A stretch of 64,000 nucleotides of DNA, taken from Bradyrhizobium yuanmingense (GTDB lineage Bacteria > Pseudomonadota > Alphaproteobacteria > Rhizobiales > Xanthobacteraceae). Where the stretch lies: contig NZ_FMAE01000011.1 in NCBI RefSeq assembly GCF_900094575.1, forward strand, positions 1 through 64,000, in the 5' to 3' direction. Positions 33,707 through 45,356 of the stretch are shown piece after piece. The translations under genes and the position numbers were made by a program. A model generated the notes under the pieces. The model searched no databases, had not been told where the DNA came from, and worked only from the letters and a program-made list of their open reading frames with translations. Within the stretch, counting starts at the first letter, position 1. The number at the start of each line of letters is the position of its first letter.

Positions 33707-34624
33707 ATGGATTATTTCGCCCAGCAGCTCATCAACGGCCTCGTGCTCGGCTCGATCTACGGCCTGATCGCGATCGGCTACACGATGGTCTACGGCATCG
33801 TCGGCATGATCAACTTCGCCCATGGCGACGTCTTCATGATCGGCGGCTTCATCGCCCTCATCACCTTCCTGATCCTGATCTCGCTCGGCCTCACGGCCAT
33901 TCCCCTGATCCTGCTCGTGGTGCTGCTGGTCTCGATGGCGATCACCGCGCTCTATGGCTGGACCATCGAGCGCATCGCCTACCGGCCGCTGCGCCATTCC
34001 TTCCGCCTCGCCCCGATGCTGTCGGCCATCGGCATGTCTTTCGTGCTGACGAATTATTCGCAAGTGGCGCAAGGCGCCCGGGTCAAGCCGATCCCGCCGG
34101 TCATCACCGGCGGCTATACGCTGCATGAAAGCGCGGACGGCTTCGTCATCCAGCTTTCCAACATCCAGATCATCGTCGTCATCACCACCATCGTGGTGCT
34201 GGCGATCTTCACCTGGCTGGTGTCGAACACCCGGCTCGGGCGCGACATGCGCGCCTGCGAGCAGGATCAGACCATGGCAGCGCTGCTCGGCGTCAACGTC
34301 GACCGCACCATCTCCATGACCTTCGTGATCGGCGCGGCGCTCGCCGCCGTTGCGGGTCTGATGTACCTGCTCTATTACGGCCTGGTCGACTTCTTCATGG
34401 GCTTCGTCGCCGGGATCAAGGCCTTCACCGCCGCGGTGCTCGGCGGCATCGGCTCGCTGCCCGGCGCCATGCTCGGCGGCCTTGCGATCGGCCTGATCGA
34501 GACGTTCTGGTCGGCCTATTTCTCGGTCGAGTACAAGGACGTTGCGGCGTTCTCGATCCTGATCGTCGTGCTGATCTTCATGCCGACCGGCCTGCTCGGC
34601 CGTCCCGAAGTCGAGAAAGTCTGA
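33707..34624 (+). CDS. livH: Branched-chain amino acid ABC permease LivH
   Basis: A 305-residue LivH/BraD-type permease with about eight helices: QQLINGLVLGSIYGLIAIGY at the N terminus, INFAHGDVFMIGGF, the coupling motif RACEQDQTMAALLGVN and GIGSLPGAMLGGL. It forms the membrane channel with LivM for high-affinity import of Leu/Ile/Val or related ligands. The start at 33707 is chosen by alignment to the family; the frame is open to 33461 without support. First gene of livHMGF-K. Confidence 0.95.
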   Translation: MDYFAQQLINGLVLGSIYGLIAIGYTMVYGIVGMINFAHGDVFMIGGFIALITFLILISLGLTAIPLILLVVLLVSMAITALYGWTIERIAYRPLRHSFRLAPMLSAIGMSFVLTNYSQVAQGARVKPIPPVITGGYTLHESADGFVIQLSNIQIIVVITTIVVLAIFTWLVSNTRLGRDMRACEQDQTMAALLGVNVDRTISMTFVIGAALAAVAGLMYLLYYGLVDFFMGFVAGIKAFTAAVLGGIGSLPGAMLGGLAIGLIETFWSAYFSVEYKDVAAFSILIVVLIFMPTGLLGRPEVEKV

Positions 34625-34636
34625 CGGACCGGCCGC

Positions 34637-35952
34637 GTGACAGCACCCTCCACCCACACGACCAAACCTGCAACGAGCGTCCCCGCTCTCCTCAAGACCG
34701 CCGTCATCAACGCAGTGATCGCGCTGGTGCTGTTTTCGCTGATGGTCGGCGTCCGCACCGAGGCGGGCTCCGACGGCCAGCTCACCTACTGGACGCGTTT
34801 CGGCGAGCTCGCTTACCTCGTCGCCGCCGTGTTCGGCGGCTCGATCGTGATCGAGCTGCTCAGACAATGGATCGGCCCGGCCGGCACGGAGAAGCTGGTG
34901 CCGCCAGCGGTGCAGAAGGGCATGTCGCTGGTCGGCCGCTATCTTGCGCCCGCGCTGCTGATCTTCACGCTGCTGGTGCCCGTGATCTTCTATGACCAGC
35001 GCTATATCCTCGATCTCGCCATTCTCGTGCTGACCTATGTGATGCTGGGCTGGGGCCTCAACGTCGTGGTCGGGCTCGCCGGCCTGCTCGATCTCGGCTA
35101 CGTCGCATTCTATGCCGTCGGCGCCTATTCCTACGCGCTGCTCGCCACCAATTTCGGCTGGTCGTTCTGGATCTGCCTGCCGCTCGCCGGCATCCTCGCC
35201 GCATTCTGGGGCGTGTTGCTCGGCTTTCCCGTGCTGCGCCTGCGCGGCGACTATCTCGCCATCGTGACGCTCGCCTTCGGCGAGATCATCCGCCTCGTCC
35301 TGATCAACTGGCAGGATCTGACCGGCGGACCGAACGGCGTTTCCGGTATTCCGCGTCCGACCCTGTTCGGCATTCCGCTCGACAGGAGCGACGATGGGCT
35401 GGCCGCCAAGCTCGGCATCGAGTTTTCGCCGACCCACCGTATCGTCTTCCTGTTCTATCTGATCCTGGCGCTGGCGCTGCTCACCAATTGGGTGACGATC
35501 CGCCTGCGCCGGCTGCCGATCGGGCGTGCCTGGGAAGCCTTGCGCGAGGACGAGGTCGCCTGCCGCGCGCTCGGCATCAACACCACGACGACCAAGCTCA
35601 CGGCATTTGCGACCGGCGCCATGTTCGGCGGCTTCGCCGGTGCGTTCTTCGCCACCCGCCAGGGCTTCATCAGCCCGGAATCCTTTACCTTCCAGGAATC
35701 GGCGCTGGTGCTCGCCATCGTCGTGCTCGGCGGCATGGGCTCGCAGCTGGGCGTCGCGCTCGCCGCGCTGGCGATGATCGGCGGCTTCGAGCTGTTCCGC
35801 GGCCTCGAGACCTATCGTATGCTGGTGTTCGGCTGGGCCATGGTGCTGATCATGATCTGGCGGCCACGCGGCCTGGTCGGCCATCGCGCGCCGACCGTTT
35901 ATCTGAAGAAGGCGCAGGCCATCTCCTCCGACCTCGTCAAGGAAGGACACGG

Positions 35953-35956
<4 letters not shown>
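34637..35956 (+). CDS. livM: Branched-chain amino acid ABC permease LivM
   Basis: A 439-residue LivM/BraE permease with about ten helices. Conserved stretches are GLAGLLDLGYVAFYAVGAYS, GDYLAIVTLAFGEIIRL, NWQDLTGGPNGVSGIP and the coupling motif REDEVACRALGINTTTTKL. The N-terminal extension with two extra helices is typical of LivM. GTG is the start codon, 12 nt after livH. The stop overlaps the livG start (ATGA). Confidence 0.95.
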
Positions 35957-37520
<1,564 letters not shown>

Positions 37521-37671
37521 CCGGCCCCGCCCTGCGCGAGAATGCGGCTAGATATCTTGGCGTATGCCCGTATTTTGCCGGTGACTTCTCCTCGAATTCA
37601 TTCAAGAATGGCGCCGGTTTGAACCGGGCATGCCCGGCAACTTCCACAGGCGACCACCCGCGAGGTATCTC

Positions 37672-38790
37672 ATGAAATCACTGAAGCTCATCGGTCTGGC
37701 ATTCGGCGCATCGCTCGCGCTATCGAGCGCGGCATTCGCGCAGGATGTCACCGTCGCAGTCGCAGGCCCGATGACCGGCGGCGAGTCCGCCTTCGGCCGC
37801 CAGATGAAGAACGGCGCCGAGATGGCCGTCGCCGACATCAACGCCGCCGGTGGCGTCAACGGCAAGAAGCTCGCGCTCAACGCCGAGGACGACGCCTGCG
37901 ATCCGAAACAGGCCCGCTCGATCGCGGAAAAGATCGCCGGCGCCAAGATCCCGTTCGTCGCCGGCCATTTCTGCTCGTCGTCTTCGATCCCGGCCTCTGA
38001 AGCCTATGCGGACGGCAACGTCCTGCAAATCACCCCGGCTTCGACCAACCCGCTCTTCACCGAGCGCAAGCTGTGGAACGTGGCGCGAGTCTGCGGCCGC
38101 GACGACCAGCAGGGCCTGATCGCCGCGCAGTACATCGCCAAGAACTACAAGGGCAAGAACATCGCGATCCTCAACGACAAGACCACTTACGGCAAGGGTC
38201 TTGCCGACGAGACCAAGAAGGCGCTCAACAAGGCCGGCATCACCGAGAAGATGTACGAATCCTACAACAAGGGCGACAAGGACTTCAACGCGATCGTCTC
38301 GCGCCTGAAGAAGGACAATGTCGAGCTCGTCTATGTCGGCGGTTACCATCAGGAAGCCGGCCTCATCCTCCGCCAGATGCGCGATCAGGGCATGAAGACG
38401 GTGCTGATGTCGGGCGACGCGCTCGCGGACAAGGAGTACGCCTCCATCACCGGTCCCGCCGGCGAAGGCACGCTGTTCACCTTCGGTCCCGACCCGCGCA
38501 ACAAGCCGACCGCGAAGAAGATCGTCGAGGCGTTCAAGGCCAAGGGCATCGATCCGGAAGGCTATACGCTCTATACCTACGCTGCGCTGCAGGTCTGGAC
38601 GCAGGCGGTCAAGAAGGCCGGCACCACCGACGCCAAGAAGGTCATGGAGACCATCAAGGCCGGCAAGTGGGACACGGTGCTCGGCCCGATCGAAATTGAC
38701 GCCAAGGGCGACCTCAAGCAGATCGACTATGTCGTCTACAAGTGGGACGCCAAGGGCAATTACGCCGAGCTCGGCGCCAAGGGCTCTTGA
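37672..38790 (+). CDS. livK: Branched-chain amino acid ABC substrate-binding protein
   Basis: A 372-residue periplasmic binding protein. The signal peptide ends SSAAFAQ at about residue 24; the mature protein begins DVTVAVAGPMTGGESAFG and has the LivK landmarks AVADINAAGG, DDACDPKQARSIAEK and FCSSSSIPASEAYA. GAGGT lies 5 nt before the ATG, which fixes the start over an upstream ATG at 37630. It delivers the ligand to LivHM-GF. A strong terminator follows 61 nt after the stop. Confidence 0.95.
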   Translation: MKSLKLIGLAFGASLALSSAAFAQDVTVAVAGPMTGGESAFGRQMKNGAEMAVADINAAGGVNGKKLALNAEDDACDPKQARSIAEKIAGAKIPFVAGHFCSSSSIPASEAYADGNVLQITPASTNPLFTERKLWNVARVCGRDDQQGLIAAQYIAKNYKGKNIAILNDKTTYGKGLADETKKALNKAGITEKMYESYNKGDKDFNAIVSRLKKDNVELVYVGGYHQEAGLILRQMRDQGMKTVLMSGDALADKEYASITGPAGEGTLFTFGPDPRNKPTAKKIVEAFKAKGIDPEGYTLYTYAALQVWTQAVKKAGTTDAKKVMETIKAGKWDTVLGPIEIDAKGDLKQIDYVVYKWDAKGNYAELGAKGS

Positions 38791-38851
38791 TCGAGAATGC
38801 TCTTCGGGGATCCCGATCAGCGATCGCCCGAAGGCTCCCGCCATCGCGACC

Positions 38852-38879
38852 ACGCCCCGGCTTGCCGGGGCGTTCTTTT
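38852..38879 (+). terminator. Rho-independent terminator after livK
   Basis: Stem CGCCCCGG-CTTG-CCGGGGCG followed by TTCTTTT, just before the stop of the convergent receiver gene. Confidence 0.85.
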
Positions 38880-38884
38880 GCCGG

Positions 38885-39271
38885 TCAGACCGCGGCCGAA
38901 ATCTCGTCGCCGGCCGCGGCCTGGGCCTTCCGCAGGGCCTGCAGCAGATCGTTCGGCCGAAACGGCTTTTGCAGGCCGACCACGTTGGCGAGGTGGGGCG
39001 ATTGGTCCATGAAATCGAGTGCCGTCATCCCGGATACCGCAATCACCGGCAGCGCCGGCGCGCGTTCGCGCAAGGCGGTGATGACGTCGACGCCGCTGGT
39101 ATCACCGAGGAAGATGTCCACAATCGCCGCGTCAAAGCGGCTTTCCGCAAAGGCCTTCAGCCCCGCCGCGCCGGTTTCGGCCTCCACGACCTCGAAATGG
39201 TTGACCCGAAGCACGATCGCCACCATCGCGCGGACGTCCTTCTGGTCGTCGATGATGAGAACGCGGGGCAT
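38885..39271 (-). CDS. Single-domain response regulator
   Basis: A 128-residue CheY-like receiver with no output domain. It shows the acidic pair in VLIIDDQKDV, the phospho-acceptor Asp in AAIVDIFLGDTSG, the Ser switch in IAVSGMTALD and Lys in LQKPFRPND. The ATG at 39271 has GGGAG 7 nt upstream. It is divergent from the hybrid histidine kinase at 39490, which is its most likely partner in a phosphorelay. Confidence 0.93.
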   Translation of the reverse strand: MPRVLIIDDQKDVRAMVAIVLRVNHFEVVEAETGAAGLKAFAESRFDAAIVDIFLGDTSGVDVITALRERAPALPVIAVSGMTALDFMDQSPHLANVVGLQKPFRPNDLLQALRKAQAAAGDEISAAV

Positions 39272-39489
39272 GGGCAAACTCCCGATCTCGAAATCAAAAT
39301 CGCCTGTTTCAAGCCTGGAACCGGCCGCAGCGGCAGGGCATTATGACACCGCCCAGTAAAGTGCCCCTTACCAATCCCTGTTCCGTGCTCTCACCGAAAT
39401 TAGGTAAGCTGTAACCCTCGGTTGAGTCGTAAACCGGTTCCGTGACCACCTGCGCCCAGAACCCGCTACGATAAACGGACTGCCGGCGA

Positions 39490-42318
39490 ATGAGACTAGC
39501 GGAGATGCTCAAGCCCATCTACTCGCGCGAAATGGACGTGCCTGCGCCGATCGACCGAAGCACATTTCTGTCGACCCTGCCGGCCACGTCGGCCGACCGC
39601 ACTGCAGCATTGACGATTGTCGGTGTGTCCTCGCTCCTGTTCGCCGCAGCCGTGCCCTTCGCCGGTACCCCGCTCCTGCCGGTGCCAGCCTTCGTCGCCA
39701 GCTATCAATCCGCGCTGGCCGTGAGCGACATCGTCACGGCAGTGCTGCTGCTGTCGCAATTTGCGATCCTGCGCACCCGCGCGCTGCTGTGGCTCGCCAG
39801 CGGCTATCTCTTCACCGCCGCGGGGGCGCTGGTTCATGCCCTCACCTTCCCAGGGCTGTTCACCCCGACCGGACTCCTGGGCGCGGGCCGACAGACCACG
39901 GTGTGGCTCTACATGATCTGGCACGCCGGCTTTCCGCTCTGCGTGATGGCATATGCCTGGCTGAAGGAGAAAGACGGTGGGCCCCGGATCCGCGGCGCGG
40001 TAAGCACCGCGATTTATGCCTGCGGGCTCGGCGTCGTCGCCGCGATGGCGGTCTTCGCCTGGATCGTCACCGCGCAGCACGATCTGTTGCCGGTCCTGTT
40101 GAGCGAGGGCCGCTACACGGCGACCATGATCGGCGTCGTGTCCTTCGTGTGGTCGCTGAGCTTTGCCGCGCTGGTCTCGCTCTGGTTCCGCAGGCCACAT
40201 ACGGTAATCGACATCTGGCTCATGGTGGTCATGTGCGCCTGGCTGTTCGACATCGCCCTGTCGGCGATCGTCAACGTCGCGCGCTTCGATCTCGGATTCT
40301 ATGCCGGCCGGCTCTACGGCCTCGCCGCGGCGACCTTCGTGCTCGCGGTGCTTCTGATCGAGAATGTCCGCCTCCAGGCGCATACAGTGGGCCTCGTCGG
40401 AAAGCTGCGCCAGCAATCGGCCTCGCAACGCGACTATTTCGGCAAGCGCCTCGCGCTGTACGGCGCCGTGGTCGAATCCTCCAATGACGCGATCATCACC
40501 AAGTCGCTCGACGGCATCATCACCAGCTGGAACAAGGCCGCCGAAAACCTATTCGGCTACTCCGCCGCCGAGGCCGTCGGCAAGCCGATCGACATCATCG
40601 TGCCGCCGGATCGCAAGGGCGAGATCAGAAGCACCCTCAACCAGATCGCCAGCAATGAATCGATCGCCCAGCACGAGACGGTCCGAATCCGCAAAGACGG
40701 CCGCCCGCTCGACGTCGTCCTGAACGTCTCGCCGCTGCGGACCGACGATGGAGAGATCATCGGCGCTTCCAAGATCGCCCACGACATCACGGAAGAAAAG
40801 CAGGCTAGAGAGAAGCTGCGCCGCGAGACCGAGGAACGCCAGCGGATTTTCGAGACATCGCAGGACCTGATCCTGGTCACCGACGGCTACGGCAATTTCG
40901 TCCAGGTCAGCCCGAGCGTGCAGAACATTCTCGGCTACAGCCCCGAGGACATGGTCGGGCACAGCGCGATCGAGTTCATCCATCCCGACGACCTCGAGAA
41001 GACGCGGAGCGAGATGCGGGCGGCCCGTCGCGGCGCGGTCAAGCGCAGCTTCGAGGCGCGCTACTACCATTACGACGGTCACGAGGTCACGCTGAACTGG
41101 ATGGGCACCTGGTCCGAGCCGGTGAAACGCCACTTCTTCATCGGCCGCGACCTCACCGACAAGCAGGCCGCCGAAGCCCAGCTCCGGCAGGTCCAGAAAA
41201 TGGACTCGATCGGCCAATTGACCGGCGGCGTCGCCCACGACTTCAACAACGTGCTGACCGTGATCACGGGCACGATCGGCATTCTCAGCGACGCGGTCGC
41301 CGACCGGCCCGATCTTGCCGCGATCACCAAGCTGATCGACGACGCCGCCGAGCGCGGCGCGCAGCTGACCAAGCACCTGCTCGCCTTCGCCCGCAAGCAG
41401 CCGCTGCAGCCGCGCGAGATCGACGTCAACGCACTGGCGCTCGAAGCCGCCAAGCTCTTGCATCCGACGCTCGGCGAGCAGATCACCATCATGCCGCAGC
41501 TCACCGAGGATGCCTGGCCGACACTGGTCGACCCGGGCCAGCTCTCCACCGCGATCCTCAATCTCGCGCTGAACGCGCGCGACGCCATGCCCGAGGGCGG
41601 CACCCTGGTGCTGGAGACCCGCAACATCTTCCTCGACGACGGCTATGCCAGCATGAACCCCGACGTCGTTGCCGGCAATTACGTGATGATCGCGGTCAGC
41701 GACACCGGCACCGGAATTCCTGCCGAGCTGATCGACCGGGTATTCGATCCCTTCTTCACGACCAAGGAGGTTGGCAAGGGCACTGGCCTCGGCCTCAGCA
41801 TGGTGTTTGGCTTCGTCAAGCAATCGGGCGGGCACATCAAGATCTACAGTGAGGAAGGCCACGGCACGAGCGTGAAGATCTACCTGCCGCGCTCGACCGG
41901 TGTGCAGGAGACCGAGTTCGAATCGCTCCAGAATGCGCCAATCACCGGCGGTAACGAGAAGATCCTGATCGTCGAAGACGATGCCTTGGTGCGGCAATAT
42001 GTCGTGACGCAGGTCAAGAGCCTCGGCTATACCGCGCTCGAGGCCGCCAACGGCGCCGAGGCGCTCAATATCATCGACAGCGACGAGACCATCGACCTGC
42101 TGTTCACCGACATCATCATGCCCGGCAACATGAATGGCCGCCAGCTGGCCGACGAAGCCCACAAGCGCCGCCCCGACCTGAAGACGCTGTTCACCTCGGG
42201 CTACACCGAGAACGCCATCGTCCATCACGGCCGGCTCGATTCCGGCGTGCTGCTGCTGGCCAAGCCCTACCGCAAGTCCGAGCTCGCCAAGATGCTGAGG
42301 ACCGCGCTCGCCGGTTGA
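39490..42318 (+). CDS. Hybrid histidine kinase: membrane sensor, two PAS, kinase, receiver
   Basis: A 942-residue protein. Seven to eight helices (about 38-300) resemble a MASE4-type integral sensor. Two PAS domains follow (about 320-440, SSNDAIITKSLDGIITSWNK, and 450-560, LILVTDGYGNFVQVSPSV), then the dimerisation helix with phospho-acceptor His in TGGVAHDFNNVLTVI, the ATPase with LALNARDAMPEGG, SDTGTGIP and GKGTGLGLSMVFGF, and a C-terminal receiver with Asp in DLLFTDIIMP. It should autophosphorylate and pass phosphate through its own receiver, perhaps to the lone receiver upstream. The ligand is unknown. Start codon choice is uncertain within the first 15 residues. Confidence 0.93.
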   Translation: MRLAEMLKPIYSREMDVPAPIDRSTFLSTLPATSADRTAALTIVGVSSLLFAAAVPFAGTPLLPVPAFVASYQSALAVSDIVTAVLLLSQFAILRTRALLWLASGYLFTAAGALVHALTFPGLFTPTGLLGAGRQTTVWLYMIWHAGFPLCVMAYAWLKEKDGGPRIRGAVSTAIYACGLGVVAAMAVFAWIVTAQHDLLPVLLSEGRYTATMIGVVSFVWSLSFAALVSLWFRRPHTVIDIWLMVVMCAWLFDIALSAIVNVARFDLGFYAGRLYGLAAATFVLAVLLIENVRLQAHTVGLVGKLRQQSASQRDYFGKRLALYGAVVESSNDAIITKSLDGIITSWNKAAENLFGYSAAEAVGKPIDIIVPPDRKGEIRSTLNQIASNESIAQHETVRIRKDGRPLDVVLNVSPLRTDDGEIIGASKIAHDITEEKQAREKLRRETEERQRIFETSQDLILVTDGYGNFVQVSPSVQNILGYSPEDMVGHSAIEFIHPDDLEKTRSEMRAARRGAVKRSFEARYYHYDGHEVTLNWMGTWSEPVKRHFFIGRDLTDKQAAEAQLRQVQKMDSIGQLTGGVAHDFNNVLTVITGTIGILSDAVADRPDLAAITKLIDDAAERGAQLTKHLLAFARKQPLQPREIDVNALALEAAKLLHPTLGEQITIMPQLTEDAWPTLVDPGQLSTAILNLALNARDAMPEGGTLVLETRNIFLDDGYASMNPDVVAGNYVMIAVSDTGTGIPAELIDRVFDPFFTTKEVGKGTGLGLSMVFGFVKQSGGHIKIYSEEGHGTSVKIYLPRSTGVQETEFESLQNAPITGGNEKILIVEDDALVRQYVVTQVKSLGYTALEAANGAEALNIIDSDETIDLLFTDIIMPGNMNGRQLADEAHKRRPDLKTLFTSGYTENAIVHHGRLDSGVLLLAKPYRKSELAKMLRTALAG

Positions 42319-42373
42319 GCCTGCGGCATTGCTGCGCTATCGCAGATCGTGAATTCTCAAACACGAGGCCGCC

Positions 42374-43372
42374 TTGAAGAACCTTCTCACCGATATCGCC
42401 GGCGTCCGGGTCGGCCACGCCGAAGATCCGAAAGTCGGTTCCGGCGCGACCGCGATCATCTTCGATTCTCCTGCGATCGCCGCGATCGACGTGCGCGGCG
42501 GCGGCCCCGGCACGCGCGAGGATGCACTGCTCGATCTCGCCAACACGGTCGAGCGCGTCGACGCTATCGCGCTGTCGGGCGGCTCGGCCTTCGGCCTCGA
42601 CACCGGCGGCGGCGTGCAGGCCTGGCTCGCCGAGCAGGGCCGCGGCCACCGGGTTCGCGAAGCGCTGATCCCGATCGTGCCGGGGGCGATCCTGTTCGAC
42701 CTGCTCAATGGCGGCGACAAGGCCTGGGGACGCTTCTCGCCGTATCGCGACCTCGGCTATGCCGCGGCGACTGCCGCCACCAGCGCGGATTTCGCGCTTG
42801 GCAGCGCCGGCGCCGGCTTCGGCGCCACCACCGCGACGTTCAAGGGCGGGCTTGGCTCGGCATCGGCCGTGACGGCGAGCGGAATCAAGGTCGCGGCGAT
42901 CGTCGCCGTCAACGCCGTGGGCAGCGTCACCGTCGGCAATGGCCCGTGGTTCTGGGCGGCGCCGTTCGAGGTGGACAGCGAATTCGGTGGACGCGGCCTG
43001 CCGGACAAGTTCACCGAGGACATGCTCCGCATGCGCATCAAGGGCGGTCCTGCCGCGAGCGCGCGCGAGAACACCACCATCGGCGCCGTCGTGACCAACG
43101 CGGTGCTGACCAAGCCCCAGGCCAAGCGGCTGGCGATGATCGCGCATACCGGCTTCGCCCGCGCGATCTATCCGGTGCATGCGCCGACCGACGGCGACGT
43201 GCTGTTCGCCGCCGCCACCTGTGAAACGCCGATCGAGCCGCTGGTTGGCCTCACCGAGCTCGGCACGATCGCCGCCAACGTGGTCGCCCGCGCGATCGCC
43301 CGCGGCGTCTACAGCGCGACGGCCCTACCGTTTCCGGGCGCGCAGGCGGCTTGGAAGGACCGGTTCGGCTAG
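42374..43372 (+). CDS. P1-family (DmpA/BapA-like) aminopeptidase
   Basis: A 332-residue Ntn-fold peptidase of family S58/P1. Family motifs are DIAGVRVGHAED near the N terminus, DVRGGGPGTRE, LSGGSAFGLDTGGGV, and the self-cleavage region ENTTIGAVVTNAVLTK, where a Thr would become the N-terminal nucleophile of the small chain. Members release N-terminal D- or beta-amino acids. The start is a TTG with GAGG 5 nt upstream; no in-frame ATG or GTG lies in the conserved N-terminal stretch, so the TTG start is probably real. Single gene after the hybrid kinase. Confidence 0.9.
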   Translation: MKNLLTDIAGVRVGHAEDPKVGSGATAIIFDSPAIAAIDVRGGGPGTREDALLDLANTVERVDAIALSGGSAFGLDTGGGVQAWLAEQGRGHRVREALIPIVPGAILFDLLNGGDKAWGRFSPYRDLGYAAATAATSADFALGSAGAGFGATTATFKGGLGSASAVTASGIKVAAIVAVNAVGSVTVGNGPWFWAAPFEVDSEFGGRGLPDKFTEDMLRMRIKGGPAASARENTTIGAVVTNAVLTKPQAKRLAMIAHTGFARAIYPVHAPTDGDVLFAAATCETPIEPLVGLTELGTIAANVVARAIARGVYSATALPFPGAQAAWKDRFG

Positions 43373-43420
43373 AAACGAAACCGTCACCCAAGCGTTACCC
43401 GGCGGACAAGGTGTGCGGCC

Positions 43421-43633
43421 ATGCCCTCTTCCGTGATCCGCTTTTTTCGCTATGCGCCAGAGAGACGCGAACTGAAGGTGACGTTCGTCAGCGGGCGCCT
43501 CTATGTCTATGAGGATGTTCCGCCCGAGATCGCTGCTGCGTTCAGGGATGCGCGCGCAAAAGGAACGTTCTTCAATCGCGAGATCCGCGACCGCTATGCC
43601 TGTCGTGACATCACCCACGAACTTGCCGGGTAA
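43421..43633 (+). CDS. KTSC-domain protein
   Basis: A 70-residue protein consisting of one KTSC domain: SSVIRFFRYAPERRELKVTF, VYEDVPPEIAAAF and KGTFFNREIRDRYACRDIT. The family is named after a Lys-tRNA synthetase-associated domain; as a free-standing small protein its role is unknown. It lies between the peptidase and the convergent EF-hand gene. Confidence 0.85.
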   Translation: MPSSVIRFFRYAPERRELKVTFVSGRLYVYEDVPPEIAAAFRDARAKGTFFNREIRDRYACRDITHELAG

Positions 43634-43646
43634 CTTCGGGACGCGC

Positions 43647-44399
43647 TCACACGCTGATCGACATCGATGAAGCTGCTGATCCCGCAGTGGCCTGCGCCTG
43701 GCGCTGCATCATCTGCCCGAACCAATCATAAGGCGAATTGCCGCCACTTTTCGCATTCGACGAGCCGGCGGCGCCCGGCACCGTGGTCGACATCTTGAAG
43801 CCGTCGGCATAGGTGACGATGGTGGTGGTCGAGCCGTCGGCATTGGTCGTCGTGGTCGACGTCGAACCGCGGCTGGGTTGCGACGAGGAATCCGAGCCAT
43901 CGCCCGCGCCTTCCGCGTGATCACGGCCGTGACCGCCCCTCAGCGCCTTCGTCATCTCGCCGAGATTGACGCTGCCATCCGCATTCGCGTCCATCTTCGA
44001 AAACACGTCGTCGGCCTGGGCCAGGTTGGTGCCGCCCGCGCCGAGCGCGTCCTCGAACTCGGACTTGGTGATTTTGCCGTCGCCATCCACGTCGATCTGC
44101 GAGAACAGATCCTTCAGCGCAGCCTCCCGGCCCTTCGACGTCGAGGATGTGCCGTTGGCCGACTGGCCCTGCGCCGCGAACAGCGCATTCATCGTCTCCG
44201 CCGAGATCTGCGGATACTTACCTGCATTGACCGACGAGGTCGCGCCGGTCGTGCTGCTGCTGCCGCTGTCGATTGCGAACGGATTGGTCGGCGCGCTCTG
44301 CGAGGAGCCGGTCTTGTGCGCCGCCGACGACGATTTCGCGTTCGTCAGCGACTGGATCGCGTCGAGCGCGCTCGATACCGCACCAAGGGCGAACAACAT
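43647..44399 (-). CDS. EF-hand calcium-binding protein, Ser/Thr-rich
   Basis: A 250-residue protein. Two consecutive canonical EF-hand loops occur at about residues 97-145: DVDGDGKITKSE and DANADGSVNLGE, both with all coordinating positions. The flanks are Ser/Thr/Gly-rich and disordered, and the C-terminal part has a YDWFGQMMQRQ helix. No signal peptide is apparent, although exported rhizobial EF-hand proteins are common. The start at 44399 has GGAG 8 nt upstream; the same frame runs open to 45398 antisense to rpe and is rejected there. Calcium sensing or buffering is the inferred role. Confidence 0.85.
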   Translation of the reverse strand: MLFALGAVSSALDAIQSLTNAKSSSAAHKTGSSQSAPTNPFAIDSGSSSTTGATSSVNAGKYPQISAETMNALFAAQGQSANGTSSTSKGREAALKDLFSQIDVDGDGKITKSEFEDALGAGGTNLAQADDVFSKMDANADGSVNLGEMTKALRGGHGRDHAEGAGDGSDSSSQPSRGSTSTTTTNADGSTTTIVTYADGFKMSTTVPGAAGSSNAKSGGNSPYDWFGQMMQRQAQATAGSAASSMSISV

Positions 44400-44654
44400 T
44401 GCACAACTCCAACAGGATGCGGCATGCCGCGACCAATGTTCTGCGGCTGAACTCAGCAAGCGCCGTGCCATCGCGAGAAGCTCAACGAATTCCGCATCCG
44501 TCGGGTCGTGCAGGCCGCGGGAACATCGGCAATTCATGCCGCCGGCGGCAGAAATTTCCGCCCACAGGAAGCGCGCCCCTCCTGCATTGCCCGCCACAAG
44601 AGCCCATGTTAGGCGAGGCCATTCGTCGTCCGTCCGCCCCCGGGAAAACGCGCC

Positions 44655-45356
44655 ATGACCCAAGCTTTCGCCCCCCGCCCCCTGGCCATCGCGCCCTCGA
44701 TCCTGGCCTCGGATTTCTCGAAGCTCGGCGAGGAGGTGCGCAGCGTCGACGCCGCCGGCGCCGACTGGATCCATCTCGACGTGATGGACGGGCACTTCGT
44801 TCCGAACATCTCCTACGGTCCTGACGTCATCAGGGCGATGCGCCCGCACACCAAGAAGATCTTCGACGCGCATCTGATGATCTCGCCCTGCGATCCCTAT
44901 CTCGAGGCCTTCGCGAAGGCCGGCTGCGACCACGTCACCGTGCACGCGGAGGCAGGTCCCCATTTGCACCGCTCGCTCCAGGCCATCCGCGCGCTCGGCA
45001 AGAAGGCCGGCGTCTCGCTCAATCCGGCGACGCCGATCAGCGCGCTCGAATACGTCCTCGACCTCGTCGACCTCGTGCTGGTGATGTCGGTCAATCCCGG
45101 CTTCGGCGGCCAGGCCTTCATCCCCTCCGCGATCAACAAGATCCGGGACATCCGCGCGATGGTTGCGGGCCGCCCGATCGACATCGAGGTCGACGGCGGC
45201 GTCGGCCCCGATGTCGCGGGTGCGCTCGCCGCGGCCGGCGCCAACGCTTTCGTCGCGGGCACCTCGGTGTTCAAAGGCGGCACGCAGGAGGCCTACAAGA
45301 CCAACATCGCCGCGATCCGCAACGCGGCACTTGGGGCACGCGGCGAGGCGATCTGA
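44655..45356 (+). CDS. rpe: Ribulose-phosphate 3-epimerase
   Basis: A 233-residue TIM-barrel enzyme that interconverts ribulose 5-phosphate and xylulose 5-phosphate in the pentose phosphate and Calvin cycles. Motifs: IAPSILASDFSKLGEEV, the metal/catalytic IHLDVMDGHFVPNISYGP, LVMSVNPGFGGQAFIP and DGGVGPDVAG. Length and motifs are complete. It is not in a cbb operon here, so this is the housekeeping type. Confidence 0.96.
   Translation: MTQAFAPRPLAIAPSILASDFSKLGEEVRSVDAAGADWIHLDVMDGHFVPNISYGPDVIRAMRPHTKKIFDAHLMISPCDPYLEAFAKAGCDHVTVHAEAGPHLHRSLQAIRALGKKAGVSLNPATPISALEYVLDLVDLVLVMSVNPGFGGQAFIPSAINKIRDIRAMVAGRPIDIEVDGGVGPDVAGALAAAGANAFVAGTSVFKGGTQEAYKTNIAAIRNAALGARGEAI

Noticed and set aside
33617..35950. 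777-codon minus-strand open frame
   Set aside because: It lies wholly antisense to livH and livM, which have clear ABC permease motifs. Its composition (Asp/His/Arg/Gln-rich) is the mirror of GC-rich codons; no domain is visible.
40549..42228. 559-codon minus-strand open frame
   Set aside because: Antisense shadow of the hybrid histidine kinase, with no motif of its own.
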